Source: Turbatrix aceti | Taxonomy: Eukaryota > Nematoda > Chromadorea > Rhabditida > Panagrolaimidae | DNA length: 64,000 bases | Reading direction: 5' to 3' | Assembly: GCA_963969345.1 (NCBI GenBank) | Contig: OZ017769.1 | Coordinates: 5,583,725 to 5,647,724, forward strand | Shown here: in pieces, positions 33,943 through 47,700 of the stretch | Layout of the letters: every line of letters begins with the position of its first letter | How positions within the stretch are numbered: the stretch's first letter is position 1 | The notes under the pieces: model-generated | What the model was told of the DNA's origin: nothing | The model's input: the letters and a program-made list of their open reading frames with translations, nothing else | Databases searched by the model: none | Program-made: the position numbers and the translations under genes

Positions 33943-34640
33943 ATGCCTACCGAACGCCACCCCCTGCTTGTCTACTCCGACGATGGTCATCAGCTTGATC
34001 CGGGATATTTCAGCTGCTGCTCCATGGCCATTAAGATGCCGACTGCCGCGCGACAAGCTTTTGCCTATGTCGCCAATTTTTTCTCCACCTCGCCGTCATC
34101 TTCAAATGTCAAGTGGGTTTACTTACGTTTTTACAGTTTTTAATTTTCCCCTGAAAAAATTTTTTTAATAATAATATTTCGGCGAGCTAAATTTTATCTA
34201 CTTTTGACATTTGCTATCCGTCGCAGGATGGATATTTTAATATTAAAAAAAGTCACAGATGGTATTTATGCCTTCTCGGAAACGGCCTCTTGTCTTCTTC
34301 TTTTTTCCCGTTTGTTGCGTGGCCTCTGCCAAATTGGCATTTGAGATGCTTACCCGCGTAAGAGTCCCCCCCGCGGGTATTCTTTCTCTCTTCTTCGTCT
34401 TCTGTCACGACCGAATCCACGGCGTGTTCTGGACAGGCTGATTCGGGCGTTTTCCCATGCATGACGATCTTGGCACGACATGACATACTTGACAGTTGAT
34501 TGACCACTCACCCGGCTGGGCTGACCTACAGTCCCCGTCGAAAAGTCGTCGGTCGCTTCTCAGACCGACGGTTTGTTGACGGCGACGGGTGTTCTGCGAA
34601 GCGCGCGCGCGCCGCTCCTCACTATTATCATCCGTCGTCT

Positions 34641-34677
<37 letters not shown>

Positions 34678-37600
34678 GGTCCACGTCCGCGGTTGTGATT
34701 AAGCCCTTCCTGCGAGGCTAAGTGGCAGAGTTGTGTTTATCTGCATGCCTGCATGCACGCTTCGAAGGGTAATAATTGCCACCTCGATTGATGCGCGGCT
34801 TGCAAGTCGAGTCGAGTCCACTCAGTCAGTCGTCTGCGATAATGCGTTTTCTCCCGAACTCCTCGAATGACGTTGGTCGCTTCCTTACTTACTTCTCGTT
34901 TTTTTTCCGAATTCCAGAAGGATTTGCAAAAAAACAGCAAACAGGCGCTGGCTATGCCCGCTTCGAAGATGTTGTTGTCCAATTTGCGGCGCTTTGTCAC
35001 TTTCGATTTGTTTTTCTGTCGCTGCAGAGCACACGGCCAACTTTGACTTGCGTCACGGGGCATTTCCCTGGTCTCTGATTGTTCCGCAAGATCAGGAAGT
35101 CTCGCCCAACTGACTTGTGCTTTATTAATAAGACTAGCACTGCCTGGACGACATTAAGCACATCATGGCTTCTAAAAATATTGCCAGTCGGCTGCAGCGC
35201 ACTTTTCTAAATAGATGGAGATAGTAGCTCCTTTTCCTGCTATTAAACAAACGCGCGCGCCTCGTCGCGCTGCTGGCCGGGCAGTCCCCAACTCTGGGGC
35301 GTGAGTGAGTCACGGACGGCACCCCGCGTTATCTCCGACATCAAGCGGGCGGGCGGCTGCGGACTCGGACTACGCCATTGCCTAATGAGACAACCTCTCC
35401 GGCCTGATTACTTTTTGCGAATCACACGACTCTTCGTAGCTGCTAATTTCGCACTTGACTGAGTTCCACTTGCTTCCGTCGAAGATGGCCAATTTGTTGC
35501 CGCGGCCTCGGGGCCGATCCTGGCCTGCCGGATGTTCATTCATCGCGGGGGCTCGTTGGGGCCGTGTCGCCGCAGTCCGTGGTCGAAAGGACACTTCCTG
35601 ATTCCGTGCAGAGTCGGTTTTTGCCGGGTTTTTTTTGTGCTGCAACGATGCATGTCGCGGGTCATGTTTCGCCTCCTCCTCCTCCTCGTCGGTCGGCTGC
35701 GGCGTGCGTGGTGGTGAAACAGCAGCACAATCCCAGGCCAGCCACTTGGCCACGTCAGATCCGGCGCAATCCATACGAAGAGTCAGTTGGTCTCGTCTTT
35801 TTAATAGATGCATAATTTTTTTATCTCGATTTCCGTTTGCGCATATCGCGTAACGAATTTTTTGAAGCGTGCTGTTTTTGGACTCTTTATTGAAGTTTGC
35901 GCTTCTTTCTGCAGCGTGACTCCGGATATTTGAGCTGTTTTGGTGATGCTTGATGCCGGCAGGATGTTTTGATCGCATCGCTCGCTGCCTGGATGACTGG
36001 CTGCACACTGTGCCTACAGACACGCATACAGCCAATAGACTCGACTCGCACGCATTGTTCAGGGCTGGGAACAGGCCGTATTCACCAGATGCCAGCCATC
36101 CGACTCTCCGACAATGGACCAACTTTTGGAAAGCAACTGCGCCCCCCATTTTGCGTATAGCACGTTCGCAGAAGCCTCGTCGCCTTCGCCGCGCGGCGGC
36201 AGGCCATTGTTTTACGGCTCCGGCCCAACGTCCAAAGCTGTAGAGCGGCACGTTTCCGGGTTTCCGCGTGTTCTTCACGGTATCGGTTGTCTGCGTTCCT
36301 TCTCCAAATTGCGGTTCCACGCCCCGAGGCCAATTGGCAGGCCGGCCGGAGATTCCGATGTTGACCTCGCCTCGGAATCGGGCGGTGCTGTGTCGTCGGG
36401 CGCTGAGTTGCCCTCTGGTCATTGGCAGAGGCCGCAGGAAAGACGCTTCCCGGCGAATCATTGCTAAATGCTTTTTCGTAATCCACTAACGTAAGCCTGC
36501 TAGCGTGTGATGTTAGGCCGGCCATGCCCAGACCTCTTCGATCCTCGTACATAACTGCGTTTTGTTTTTCTTTGCTTTATTCTGTTTTCTTCTCCTGATT
36601 TGCTTTTTCACCGGTTTCTGACGAAAGCCGACCCTGTTTTTTACTCGTTTCTGCGAAACAGCAGGGGTACCGCGGCTATTTACATTCTTACATACATACA
36701 CTGTTTCCCAGACGCCATTCACGTCTATTACGGGGACGAGGCCGTGGTTTGTGTATGTGTATTCTCTGATGCCTGACACGGCTGGGGTTTAGATAGCACA
36801 GACCATCTTCCAGAAGGTGTATCCACGGCACCGGCAGCGCGCGTGTGCCGTAATTGTAACCTTCGTACCACTGACGTCTGACGTCGAATCAGTTTGCCCC
36901 GAGCACACCGCTGGACTCGTCGCCGCGCCAATTAGCAAGGCCAACCCACTCATTCATCGTCTCTTCTTTTTTTTCTGCCGTAATAAGAACGAAGCAAAAA
37001 ACATTTCCGTGTGGTATATATATTATCCATCTGTGACACAAAATTGCTGTATACTTTTTTGACCTATCATTACTGACACAAAAAAGTCATCGAAAGCGAC
37101 GACGCCTGTCCTGCCGCCCCTGCTATGTATAATTTGATTTTTAGTCGGGCCGAGCTTAATGGAAAACTCGATAACGGTTCCTCCGCCGTCGCTGGTTCCA
37201 AAGTGATGCACAAGACCGACACCATTTCTACGGGAGACGTATGTTTTTTTCTTGGGTCGGGGGAGGAGGGGGGGACCGTAAAATTGCCTTCCGCGTTGGT
37301 GACACGCCGAATTTTTTGCGCTCTGTCATAAAAAAATGCATCCCATCAGATATTAAAGGGATTTTGGCACCTGGTTTATTCGCGGAATCGAGGCTGTCGT
37401 CTGCTGGGGTGCCACACAGGGCGCAGATTACGCATCCGTAATCTGAGTCGTGACTAGCACTTTTTTGATCCTGAAGCCTTTGGATGCTGCCAATTTACTT
37501 TTAGAAAATGACTTTTCGCAGCGCAGGATACAAAATAGTCCAATTTGTGAGGCTTATTCAGACTGACACAGATCAGCCGACCCTGCGAAGAAGAAAAAGA

Positions 37601-39640
37601 AGAAGAAGATGCTTCCTCGTTTTTGTACTTTATTTTTGATGCACTGAAACACAATTTCTGCTGTTTTTGCTGCTGAAGAGTCCCTGAATCTCAAAAACTG
37701 CAGAAACTGCAGCTTTGGGAAAAAACACGTGCGTCATAGATTATCAGAATTTTTTGTAGGGTTTTTACTTTTATGTGAATAGCTTGATGGGTCTCAAAAT
37801 CCACGGCATGGACCCCATTTTAACCCGTGGTATGTAATTAGTCAGCTTGTTCTGACGCCATTGCGCTTCTGTTGACATGCTTTTTTTTTGCGCACCGGGC
37901 TTAAAAATAATGACATGCGTGTTTACGGCCGCGCTTCCCCCGCGCGGCGGCACGGCACTTTGGTCCCCGAAACTCACGTTTTCTAAGATCATGTCGAGCG
38001 CGACGACAGGCATCAAAATACACGCTTGCGGCTAACAAGTTTGCCAGATGCACGTGAACGTGTTCGATGATGACGTACGTGCTTCCACCTTGCATAAGTA
38101 GCGGTTAATTAAATATTTATATACTCTTCCGAAGAGGGGCACGAAACAGGCCACGCAACAACTGATTGCACTGACGTCTTTGCTTTTCAGAAGCCGTCGC
38201 CGACGGACAGCGGCGGATCCTCGGACATGTCGGAGGAGTCCATTCTCAACTGGGAGCCCGATATCACGGAGAAGGAAATTGTCAAGAGAACGTGGAGCGA
38301 CGACTTTGACTTCCTCTACGAACTCGGTGCTTCTATTTACACGTACATATTCGAGAACAATCCAAACACGAAGCAGCTCTTCCCGGCGATCCACGCTTAC
38401 GGGGACAGATGGAAGGATTCCAAGGAATTTCGCTCACAGGCTCTCAAATTTGTTCAGGTTCGTATTTTTTTTAAATGTCTTTGCGGAAGATCCGGCTTGA
38501 TTTACGGTCTTTTTCCTTTCTTGGCGCGGCATTTCGAGACCTTGTTCAGCAGGATGTTACGACACGACCAAGGCTGGTGGCATTTGAGCCCGCTCCCGTC
38601 CGGGAAGGCAGTCTTTGATCCTTCCCGGTTTGGCATTTCTGTTTTTTTTGCGGATGTCATCTGGCTGGGATTTATACGGTCGTTAGTTTCTGATCTAGTG
38701 TTTTAAAATTGCCTTTGGCACCGCGATTGATGGCATTCAGGACGACCTATGCCATGACGTTTTTTTTAGAAGCAAAAAAAAAGTTTCGGAGCAGCTTCAT
38801 TTTTTTATTGCCGCTCTTTGGCACTTCCTGGGTTTATTAATAATTGTTCGGTGAATTCTTTGAAATTACGCCAACACTGGTCGCTCGACGTGAGTTTTCC
38901 CAATAATGTAGAAAAAAGTTATTTACTTTGGACGAGTTGGCTGAGTCAGGCGAAGGCAGGGGTTATCACGTAATAATCACGAGGGGGACCACCGCGGTGC
39001 CCTGCCAGACCACAAAACACACGCGGCGCAACTGCCCTGGGCAAGGTTCGCGCAAACAGCAGCCAACACCGCTGGCCTGAGCTGTCGTGGTGAATCACTC
39101 TCCTTTTGCCTTCCGGACACTGTAGATCCTTTCTTGTCACGAAACGAACAAGAGAAAGCACTGGTGTCTGGTTTCTTCTTCGAGAACAATGCCTTTCTTT
39201 TTTTTCTAATTTCCTTTCATTTTACACACCAGAATGAATTCGTTTTTGACGACAATGAGCATTGATATGGCTTTTGTTTTCAGACTCTCTCCCACGTCGT
39301 TAAGAATCTGTACCACATGGAGAGACTGGCACCTTATTTGTACAAAATCGGCGAGATCCACGTGAAATTTGCAGCCAGAGGCTTCAAGCCTGAGTTTTGG
39401 AACGCGTTTTTGGTAGGTGTTTGATTTTTCCTCTGGAGCGAAATGATTTATGTACAATTTCCGTCTTTGCAGGACGCGATGGAGATTTCGCTGACGAACA
39501 AGATCAACAACATGCAGGACGTGAGTGAAGAGCAACGAGCCGAAGCCATTCTGGTCTGGCGCCGACTCGCCCACTACGTCATCAGCCACATGAAGCGCGG
39601 ATACTTTGACATGCTCAAATCAACGGGCCAGGCCGGGTGA
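33943..39640 (+). CDS. Globin with N-terminal extension
   Basis: Single-domain haem protein, probably binding O2 or acting as redox/gas sensor. Exons: 33943-34112, 37145-37238, 38191-38457, 39284-39412, 39473-39640 (TGA). Phases close; 275 aa. Exons 3-5 are certain: the globin fold runs from about 112 with W123 in the A helix, CD1 Phe at 152 (KQLFPAIH), distal E7 as Gln 171 (EFRSQALKF) and proximal F8 His at 203 (YKIGEIHVKF). Exons 1-2 are inferred from splice sites and phase (AA|T gives Asn). They add a tail of about 110 residues with ERHPLL near the N-terminus, resembling an acidic dileucine sorting signal, and a CC pair. Intron 1 is 3 kb. The sequence resembles nematode globins. The N-terminal exons are less sure (about 0.6). 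Confidence 0.88.
34641..34678. repeat. TCGTCC hexanucleotide repeat
   Basis: About six tandem CTCGTC/TCGTCC units inside globin intron 1. A microsatellite with no evident function. Confidence 0.8.
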
Positions 39641-42600
39641 AGCTTCGCTGACGCCGACGACGTCGCAAACAGCAAACCGGCGGCTTTCGCAAGCAGCCGG
39701 GGTCGACGGCGACTCCAAGACTCCGCAAAACGCGCTCGCTCGTTCGTTCGCGTCCATCCAATCGTAGCCGGGGCCATCGTACTTCGCAACCAGGTGTCTC
39801 GCTTCTCCCCTGCCTTTCTCGACGACGACGGCCACCGAGCGCACTCTCCTCTCTCCTCCTCCTTGTTTTGCCTTCGGTTTTTCTTCGTTACGCCAAGTGC
39901 TCGTCCGGTTATGTATGTATAATACTTTTTTCGTCAGTCTAGTCTCCGGTAACAATAAATTGACTCCAGTTCGTTCTTTTGCGGGAGGGAACTCAGTCGC
40001 CTGTTGTCCGTTGTGTCGTTCAATTGTGGGAGTTTTGGTCCGCCGAGAATGGCACGTTGCCTCTGGTTGTCCCACGCTGCACACAAAACAGCGTTCGTTG
40101 GCCAAATACCATTCTTCTTTCACGGAACGAAGCGAGCGGCGATCGTTGATGCATCCGAGGAAAACAACACCGCTCGAAAAAAATATGCACTGCGAAAACA
40201 ACAACGAAATAAAGTGCAAAATAATGGAAATCGAAGAAAAAGGAAGGTGCTTTCTTCTTTTGCCCGATTTTGAGCTCGATTCCACATGTTTCGATGTGGG
40301 CAGTGGGCACAGAACAGAGATCATCGGGTCGATGGGCTTGGCGGAAAACAGAAAACATCTAACCGCCTACATTTTTGCCAGACTGAGGAAAAACGAAAAC
40401 AAGATACCGTAACACCCAGAATATCGTGCAAAACATTATTTCCGGAATCAAACCACAGTGTTCATTCTGTAAATTTTTTCTGCACAAAATTGTCAGAGAA
40501 AAAAGTTTTAACTATGCCAGACGACCGGGCCGTATAGTGCGATTGGCAAGCCGCCGCCGCCACCGCCGGTGTTTACGACCCTCGATCACGCTTTCGTTTA
40601 ACTGCCCTGCCCCATGCATTCCGGATAGTGCCGCACACGCAAGCGGAACCTGGTGGAATGATGGTGGCGACAACGCGACGCGTTCAGGAAGACATTTTTT
40701 ATTCTATTTCTGATTGCTCGTAAAACACGACGGCATTTATGCTTCTGACGGGCCGGGTATTATGCATGGCGACGGACTCTGCCAGGTCGTAGTAGATATA
40801 TACGCGGTATCCGTCTGTTTTTACGGTAATTCTGCGTGGTCCTATCAATTAAGCAAGCTCCGAGGCATTATAAAAGCCGTCGACGGTCTGCATCAGACCA
40901 TCAGTATGGCACCAGATGGCCCCGGTCGCTGCAGCGTTCAGTAGCCAGCCATCGAGTGATTTTAATTTCCTCAAAATGCCAGCTTGCACATGTTAGCAAA
41001 TATAAATAAATATGTTGCCAGCGACTGCATTGATTCTTGTTTTTTTGCGGTCGTATTAAAAGCTGGATGGATCCCGGGCTGCCGGCCTGATGTGAGCCGA
41101 GTACGAGTGCAAGTGTCAGCACATGACACTTGCACTTGTACTTTTTGATGTTGACTGTTGCGTTGTTGCCTTCAGAATTAATCGAGTCGATGTCGGGATC
41201 GTTTTTCAGTCCTCCTGAGGCGCGCCGCGTCAGAGTTAGTCATTCGGTCCGAGTGGTCGTTCCAGGCGAACCGGTGCCGACTGTTTTTTGTTTCTGGGTG
41301 GAAGGGCACAATAGATGGGCATATTATGCAGTCCGGAAGAGACCCACTCTGATAAGCTCCCTCCCTCAATTCTCCTCGGCCCCTGTTTCCCTATTTCCCT
41401 TTTTTTGGCGTTTACATATTTTTCCATTGCGCAGAGATACGAAACAGTCCGCGGTTGCCATTTGATGCCCTCGCCGAGCGCTGACGTGCGCAGTTGCACC
41501 CTCAAACTCCAAACTCTGCACGGCACTTTTGTGACAACTTGCCTTATGGCAGTGCCGTTCGGGTGATTTATCTTTTACTTTTTTTTCCGTTATTGTTTCC
41601 CGCTTCGAGACGAACGGTGCCGGTGGCCAGTGAGAAGACTCTGCGGAAAGGCAGGGCAAACGCAGAAGAATTGAGTGAGTGAGTACTCGTCCCCCCCTCT
41701 TGAGGCTGTTTTGACCGACGAAGAAGGAGGAGGAGATGACTTAGTTTGCCGCCCTAGGCGTCTTTGTCTTCTCTTCGTCATCAGGAGTCGCTACGCAAGA
41801 TTTGCCATGTGAAACAACACCCGAAGTAACTAACGCGCCCCTCTTGCAGGCGCCCGCCCGACCAAACGCGGTCAGGTCGGTGACGTCGTTTGTGCCGGGA
41901 CTGCCGAGGCTCTATCACCGCACTTATGGCATCTTGAGCAGGCGCACGCGTCTAATTGCTTGTTGCCTCGCAGAAGCGTGGACGGACCTGAAATTAGCAT
42001 CCACGACCCTTTACCCTTCCCCTGGGAGAACGTAAATCTAATAATAGTCATTTGCCCACTTCAGGCACGTCCAGAGTGCCGTTGGCGACCGGGAGGTCCA
42101 CCGGAGGTCTGGTGGGTCGTCGCTCCATTACCGACGTCCCCTGTGACACGGGATTTCGACCAGAGACGACCGATCACAAAACAGGGAGAATCTAAGACCC
42201 AGCTTCATTTTTTCCCAAAAAAACAAGCGTGTTTAGCGACGAACGCGTAGTTGTATGTAATTCCTTTTCATGTTTGTTTGCAAGCAAAAAACGAGGTTCA
42301 TTCGGCTCCTATCTTGTATCTTGCGGCCCGGCAAATTCCCAGTATCACGCTAGCACGCGCTGACGAACACGGCCTCCCTGGCCTCCTTGGCCGTTTTCAA
42401 GAATATGGCAGATGGCAGCGGTCACGTAGACCGACCGCAGTCGTCGTCATCCCAAAACCATACCAAACCACGATTACGTGTTCTCCAGGACGCGTTGCTA
42501 TCAAGCCCTGCCAGAGTTGCGTGTTCTGTTCGTGTCAGAGTGGCCGGGGGGACGTGGTTGTTGTGTCCTAATTGCTGTCATACACCTTGCTCGTCTCTCG

Positions 42601-44711
42601 TAGGCCACTGATCGAGTGCCGGGGTTGGTTGTTCCGCCTCAACCTGTCGCTGACTGACTGGCTGACTGAGTGACGACTCTCGGTGCGCTCGAGCATGTCG
42701 GTTCGCCCGGCAACGTCGTCTCCGCTGCAGTGCATCCCTCCCTCCCCTCCCGTAGCGGCGTTGATACAACCAACACGTACACGCAATCGCCCCAGGCTGC
42801 AGGTGTTTGTCGGCGGCACAGTGGCCATCATAGAGTCCGTGTTGTCTCATCGCCTCTTATTAGCTCATCTTTGCTTCCTCCTCGCAAACATGTCCGCGGT
42901 CGCGGTCGAGTTTGCGTTTGTCGCGCCGCCGCCGTCACCGGGCTTACTCGCCTCGCAGGACGCTTGCCCGGGTTTGATCCCTCGCTGCTGCTTTGCTTAC
43001 GATCTCGCGAGTCTTAGAGACAGCTTTGGCACGTGCCATTGATTTGCCCAATGGCCCCGCTGTGTACGGTTGGCGCCGCAGCCGGAAAATGACCCGGTTT
43101 TCGGTGTCTTTGCTGCCGCCGCCGCCGCCGCCGCCGACGTCGCCGCTGCCGTCGCCTCCGCTGCCGTTGTCCTCGTCACGGCCCCCTTGACCGCTGGAGT
43201 ATCCTCGCTGCGCTGCGTGTCTTCTCCCCTCCGCCAATCGACAATTGAATTTCGTTTGACAACAAAATGAGGCGTCTTCGACGGGGCTGTTGACTGACTG
43301 TGGTTCGTTCACGCGCTTCTCATGAGATATCTCGGGAAGAGGGACTCTCAACGAGAAAGAGACGCTAGACCCTACCACCGCTTGCGTCTTTCTCCCAACA
43401 ACAACATCCAGTTAAGTGCCCCGTTCCAGAGGTGACACCCTTCTTTTTGGAGAAGCTCGCCGCCGCCGCTAGCCGCTGCCCTCCGGGCTCGTCAGTGGTT
43501 GTGGTTATCATGATTATCGGCAAATGGGGTTCCGTGGAAGTCCGCTCCCCCTCGCTCTTCCTGATAGCCTCTTTGTTCAGATTGACGGATGATGGCCCAT
43601 TTGCTTCGGGAGGAAAATTTATTTTCATTTCCGTCGGCGGGTCATCGCTATCGATCAAATCCCGGCAGCGGCCGTAATAAGCACCCCTTGCCTCTCGCCT
43701 CGAAAGACCTCTTGTAGTGCTCGACGCCGCCGCCGCGGCCGCCGTTGCCGCGTGCCCCGGCTCTTTCCCCCTGAAACAACTTTCATCAACACACGCACGC
43801 GAAAAACTTTCGTTTCGTCGACCAAATATTGAATTGTGAATGAATTGTTCGAGGAGAGGCCATGCGCGCACGTGGGCTTGGCCTTTTCCCGGATGGGAGT
43901 ATAGTTTGCCTGTAGGCGTGGTGGGTTGGCTGCCGGGGTCGGCCGAGGGTTGAAGGCTGGTTTTGTGGTTTGTGTAGTTACTGTCATCCCCTCCCCTCTC
44001 CCAGCAGGCTTCGTCGGATGACTGGGCTTGACACGAACGCCTGCGTGCGTTCGCCGGGTCGTCGTCGTCCCCAGACACCGAGTCTGGGAATTAAAAAACA
44101 CTCCTTGCGCAGTCACGAAGAAGCCGCCACTGAATTTTGCAAGCTGGAGTGTGTGTTGTGACTCCCCGGGGCCGGCAGAGGCCGCTTTGACTGGCTGACA
44201 GGGTTGTCAGACTCTGTGTAAGCATGACAAATCCGAGTTCTGTGGGGGCGAACGGCGTCGGTCGCTGTCGTCGATGTCCATCCAAGAAGGAAGGAAGTCA
44301 CTCGGGTTGGTTCGGGTTATTTAGTTCCCATGACTCGTTCGGGTACACCACCACGACCACGTTCGCTGCCAGCAACCAACCAACCAACCGCCCCCTACGG
44401 GCGGGACGGCTTATTAGGGACTTCTTCATTCGCGTGCACTGTGCTTTATGCTGTTTTGCCCCCGGGACCTCACCTAATGACCAGCTTGATTCTGTCCTGT
44501 TTTTGCCAGCTGAAAGCGGTCGTTAGTGTGCCTATTTTTTACCTAGATTGCTTGACATTTGGGTCCCCTTCGTGCCAAGACGGTGTCGGGAATCATTCAC
44601 AAATTCCTGCAAGGTGTGTTTCCTATATTCTGACTTACAATCGCGTACGTGACTGTTGTGTTTATTTTCTGAGTTCCTTGTTTACTCCATAATTGAACCC
44701 GGTTGTCTGCA
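39641..44711. other. Globin 3' region and gene-poor spacer
   Basis: After the globin poly(A) signal I find no coding exon on either strand. There are simple repeats (GCCGCCGCC near 43115, CTGACTGACTGG near 42652, GGCGGCG-type tracts near 43700-43760). The part next to 44711 may contain 5' exons of the receptor gene that I could not identify. Confidence 0.4.
39954..39959 (+). terminator. Poly(A) signal AATAAA for the globin gene
   Basis: Canonical hexamer 314 bases after the globin stop codon, in a T-rich setting typical of 3' ends. Confidence 0.6.
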
Positions 44712-44764
44712 GGAAGCGGAAGAACCGGAAGCTGCGGCTAATTGGCTCCGCACTGCTTCACGAC

Positions 44765-47700
44765 ATGCGTCACGGCGATCGTGACTCCAGCGACCCGGTC
44801 CCAATCCCGGTCCCGGTCGTGGTCCGCAGACCAGATCGCCACAGCCACCGAAGCGCAGCGGGATTTTCACAGAGAGCGTCTTCGATCCCGAGACGACGAC
44901 TAAGACGGAAGCCCCCCTGGCTGCTGCTCGCCGCCGCGCTCTGCATCGTCTTCGGCGTGTCACTGGAATTTGCAGAAGGCTTTGATTGGACCCACGACGG
45001 TCCAAACACGACGTACATATCCCAGGTGCTCAACAGGCTAACAGACAGGACAAAATATGACAAGCGGCTGAGGCCCTTCTACGGCGAGAGGCCGGTCGAC
45101 GTCGGCATCACGGTGCACGTCAGCTCGATCAGCGCCGTCAGCGAGGTCGACATGGACTTTACACTCGGTTTGTTTGTTGCTTTGTTGTTTTTGTTTTCAA
45201 GATTTTCGAAAGGTGCGAAGATCGATCAAATTTCAGACTTTTACCTCCGACAGACGTGGCAAGATCCTAGACTGGCTTTTGGCAAGCTGGATATTGGATT
45301 TGAAAAAATCGAATCACTCACAGTTGGCGTCGATTACCTAGACCGCCTCTGGAAACCGGATACCTTTTTTCCGAACGAGAAAAAGTCTTTCTTTCACCTC
45401 GCCACCACGCACAACTCTTTCCTCCGCATCGAGCCCGACGGCAGGGTAAGTCCGCTCCGAGGAGGATCCCAGGGGTGCCCGGGAGAAGAACCCAAATACA
45501 TACATATTTCGCTCCTCAGAGCCAAAACAGGGAGAGAGTCGATTAAGGCACGCCATTGAGTGAATTTGTTTTCATTCCATTTGCATTTGCATTTTTTTTT
45601 GGGGTGATACATACGAGCCCGGGGAGGCCACTCAGCTCGGTAATCCACCACAGCACAGGCAGCTGGCCTGCAGGCCCCAGAGCAAGCGCAGAGCATTCTC
45701 CCGACCAAGAGAGGGACGCAATGGCCGTCGAAAAGGTCACGTTGCGTGAGGCACATTGATTATTCACACGAAATCATATTCTCCTCGAATGCATGCCGTC
45801 GTCGTTGCGGCGGCGGCCGACAAACAACGGCCATTTAATTTTATTAAAATTCTGCAGTTCATTTGTTCCTGTTTTTTTGGCCGAAAAATTCGCTGAAAAC
45901 TGCGCTATGGCGTCTCCATTTTTTTATGAAACAAAAATTTGACGTTTTTTTTGATGGAATTGTCTGCAAAAGTTTGGCACGCACGCGTCATCGAATCGGA
46001 GGCCGAATCGTGGCGGCGGACTTTCGCACTTTGTACAAATCCGTGGAATTTGGCACCGCAACCACAGAAACCGGCCATCGGACTTTAATTTAAAATATTT
46101 TCCCGGCCTCTTTGCGGGCAACTCTAACTCTGCCTCTGCGTGCAACGAAAAGAAAACAAAAGCAAGCGTGGTGTTTTTGTGTGCCGTCATCTAATAAGTG
46201 GGTGCCGTCTCTTGAAGCGCCTCTTCAGGACCCCGGTGCACACCCGTCGCCGAGGGGGGGGCTGCTGTTTGGGGCCTTGAATCACAGTCACCTCCGGCTT
46301 GACCTCTCTGTTTGCCTGACTCACGCCTCCGTTTCTTTCTGCTGTGTTGCATTCGTTGGCAAATTACCCAACAAATACGCACCGGGGCTGTCGTCACGGC
46401 AGTGCGATCAATTAATTAAATACAACTAGGCAGGTGGGGGCTGGTAGGCAGGCAGAACTTTTTGCGCTTGATTGGGGTGAGTGATTGGCCTCGCCGCGTG
46501 TCAAAACAGCGCGTGCATCGAACATTTGCCAATTAGCAGGGAAAGGAGCTATAAAAAATCTGTGTGACGCCTTGTTAAAAAACCAGGGAGGGAGACTGGT
46601 GCCGAGGCATTTGCTTTGCTCTCTGCTGATTAACAGGCAGGCAAACGTGCAACGAAAATAGAAAATATGTAGTAGCACCAGCGATTGGCTTCGCAGAAAA
46701 GCTGCAGCGCAATTAATCACCGATGCCGATGGTATCGGGGGCCGTTAAAGCTCTAAAACTCTCTCTGGCGTGTGCTTTCAACGTCTGCAGGGCAGCAAAA
46801 AACCGCATAAAAGCTTTTTTATTGGCAACTGCGAACTCAAGGTAACCTTTGAAGACTGACTGACTGCCGGGTTTTTTTTGCCGACAAATTGTCCCCCGCC
46901 GACAAAATGGAATCAGAAATGAGTTAGTTGGCAAGGGCCTGACTTGGAAATTGGCAGCAGCAGCAGCTGCAAAAATGTGTGAACGCACAAGGAAATTAAC
47001 GAAAACAAAAAAAAAAGATAACACTTGCAAGGGAGTTTTTTAAACTTAAAAATTTCAGGTCTTCACTTCGCAGCGTCTGACGGTTATCGCGACGTGCCCG
47101 ATGGAGCTGCAACTCTTTCCGATGGACACTCAGACGTGCAAGCTGGAAATCGAGTCTTATGGATACACAACCGCGGATATCGACTACTACTGGGGTCGCC
47201 AGAGGACAGATATCGCCGAGCAGGCTGTCGCTTTCGCTGATTTCACGCTGCCTCAGTTTGAAAGGGCCGGCTACCGGGTCAACGTGACAAAGGCTCGAAC
47301 GGCGTCTGGCGAGTACATTCGGTTGTACTTCCAGGTGAGTTTCGGGCTTTTGGGTGTTTTTTGATCCGTTTAACGTAATTTCAGGTCATTTTGTCCAGAA
47401 ACATCGGCTTTTACGCTATGAATATCATCATTCCAAGTGAGTTACGGTATCGGGAACGGGAACGAACAAAAAGTGCCTCCAGGTGGAAGGAGGGGTACGG
47501 TAGACCCACCTGATGTGGCGCACTTTAATGAGTTTCTTTGAAGTCGCCGAGACCCTTTGCGTTTCGTAATAAATTAAAAAATATATTATTGCACTAAAAT
47601 TAAGCGACCAGGTTTTTCCGGATGCAATTTGTCTTGATTTTACCGCCCGAGCTATCATCGTAAAATGACTGGTTTTTGAGGGACCGATTTTTGTCTAGCC

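Noticed and set aside
35382..36461. 359-codon minus-strand frame
   Set aside because: Lies in globin intron 1, starts without good context, no domain recognised, Arg-rich shadow-like composition.
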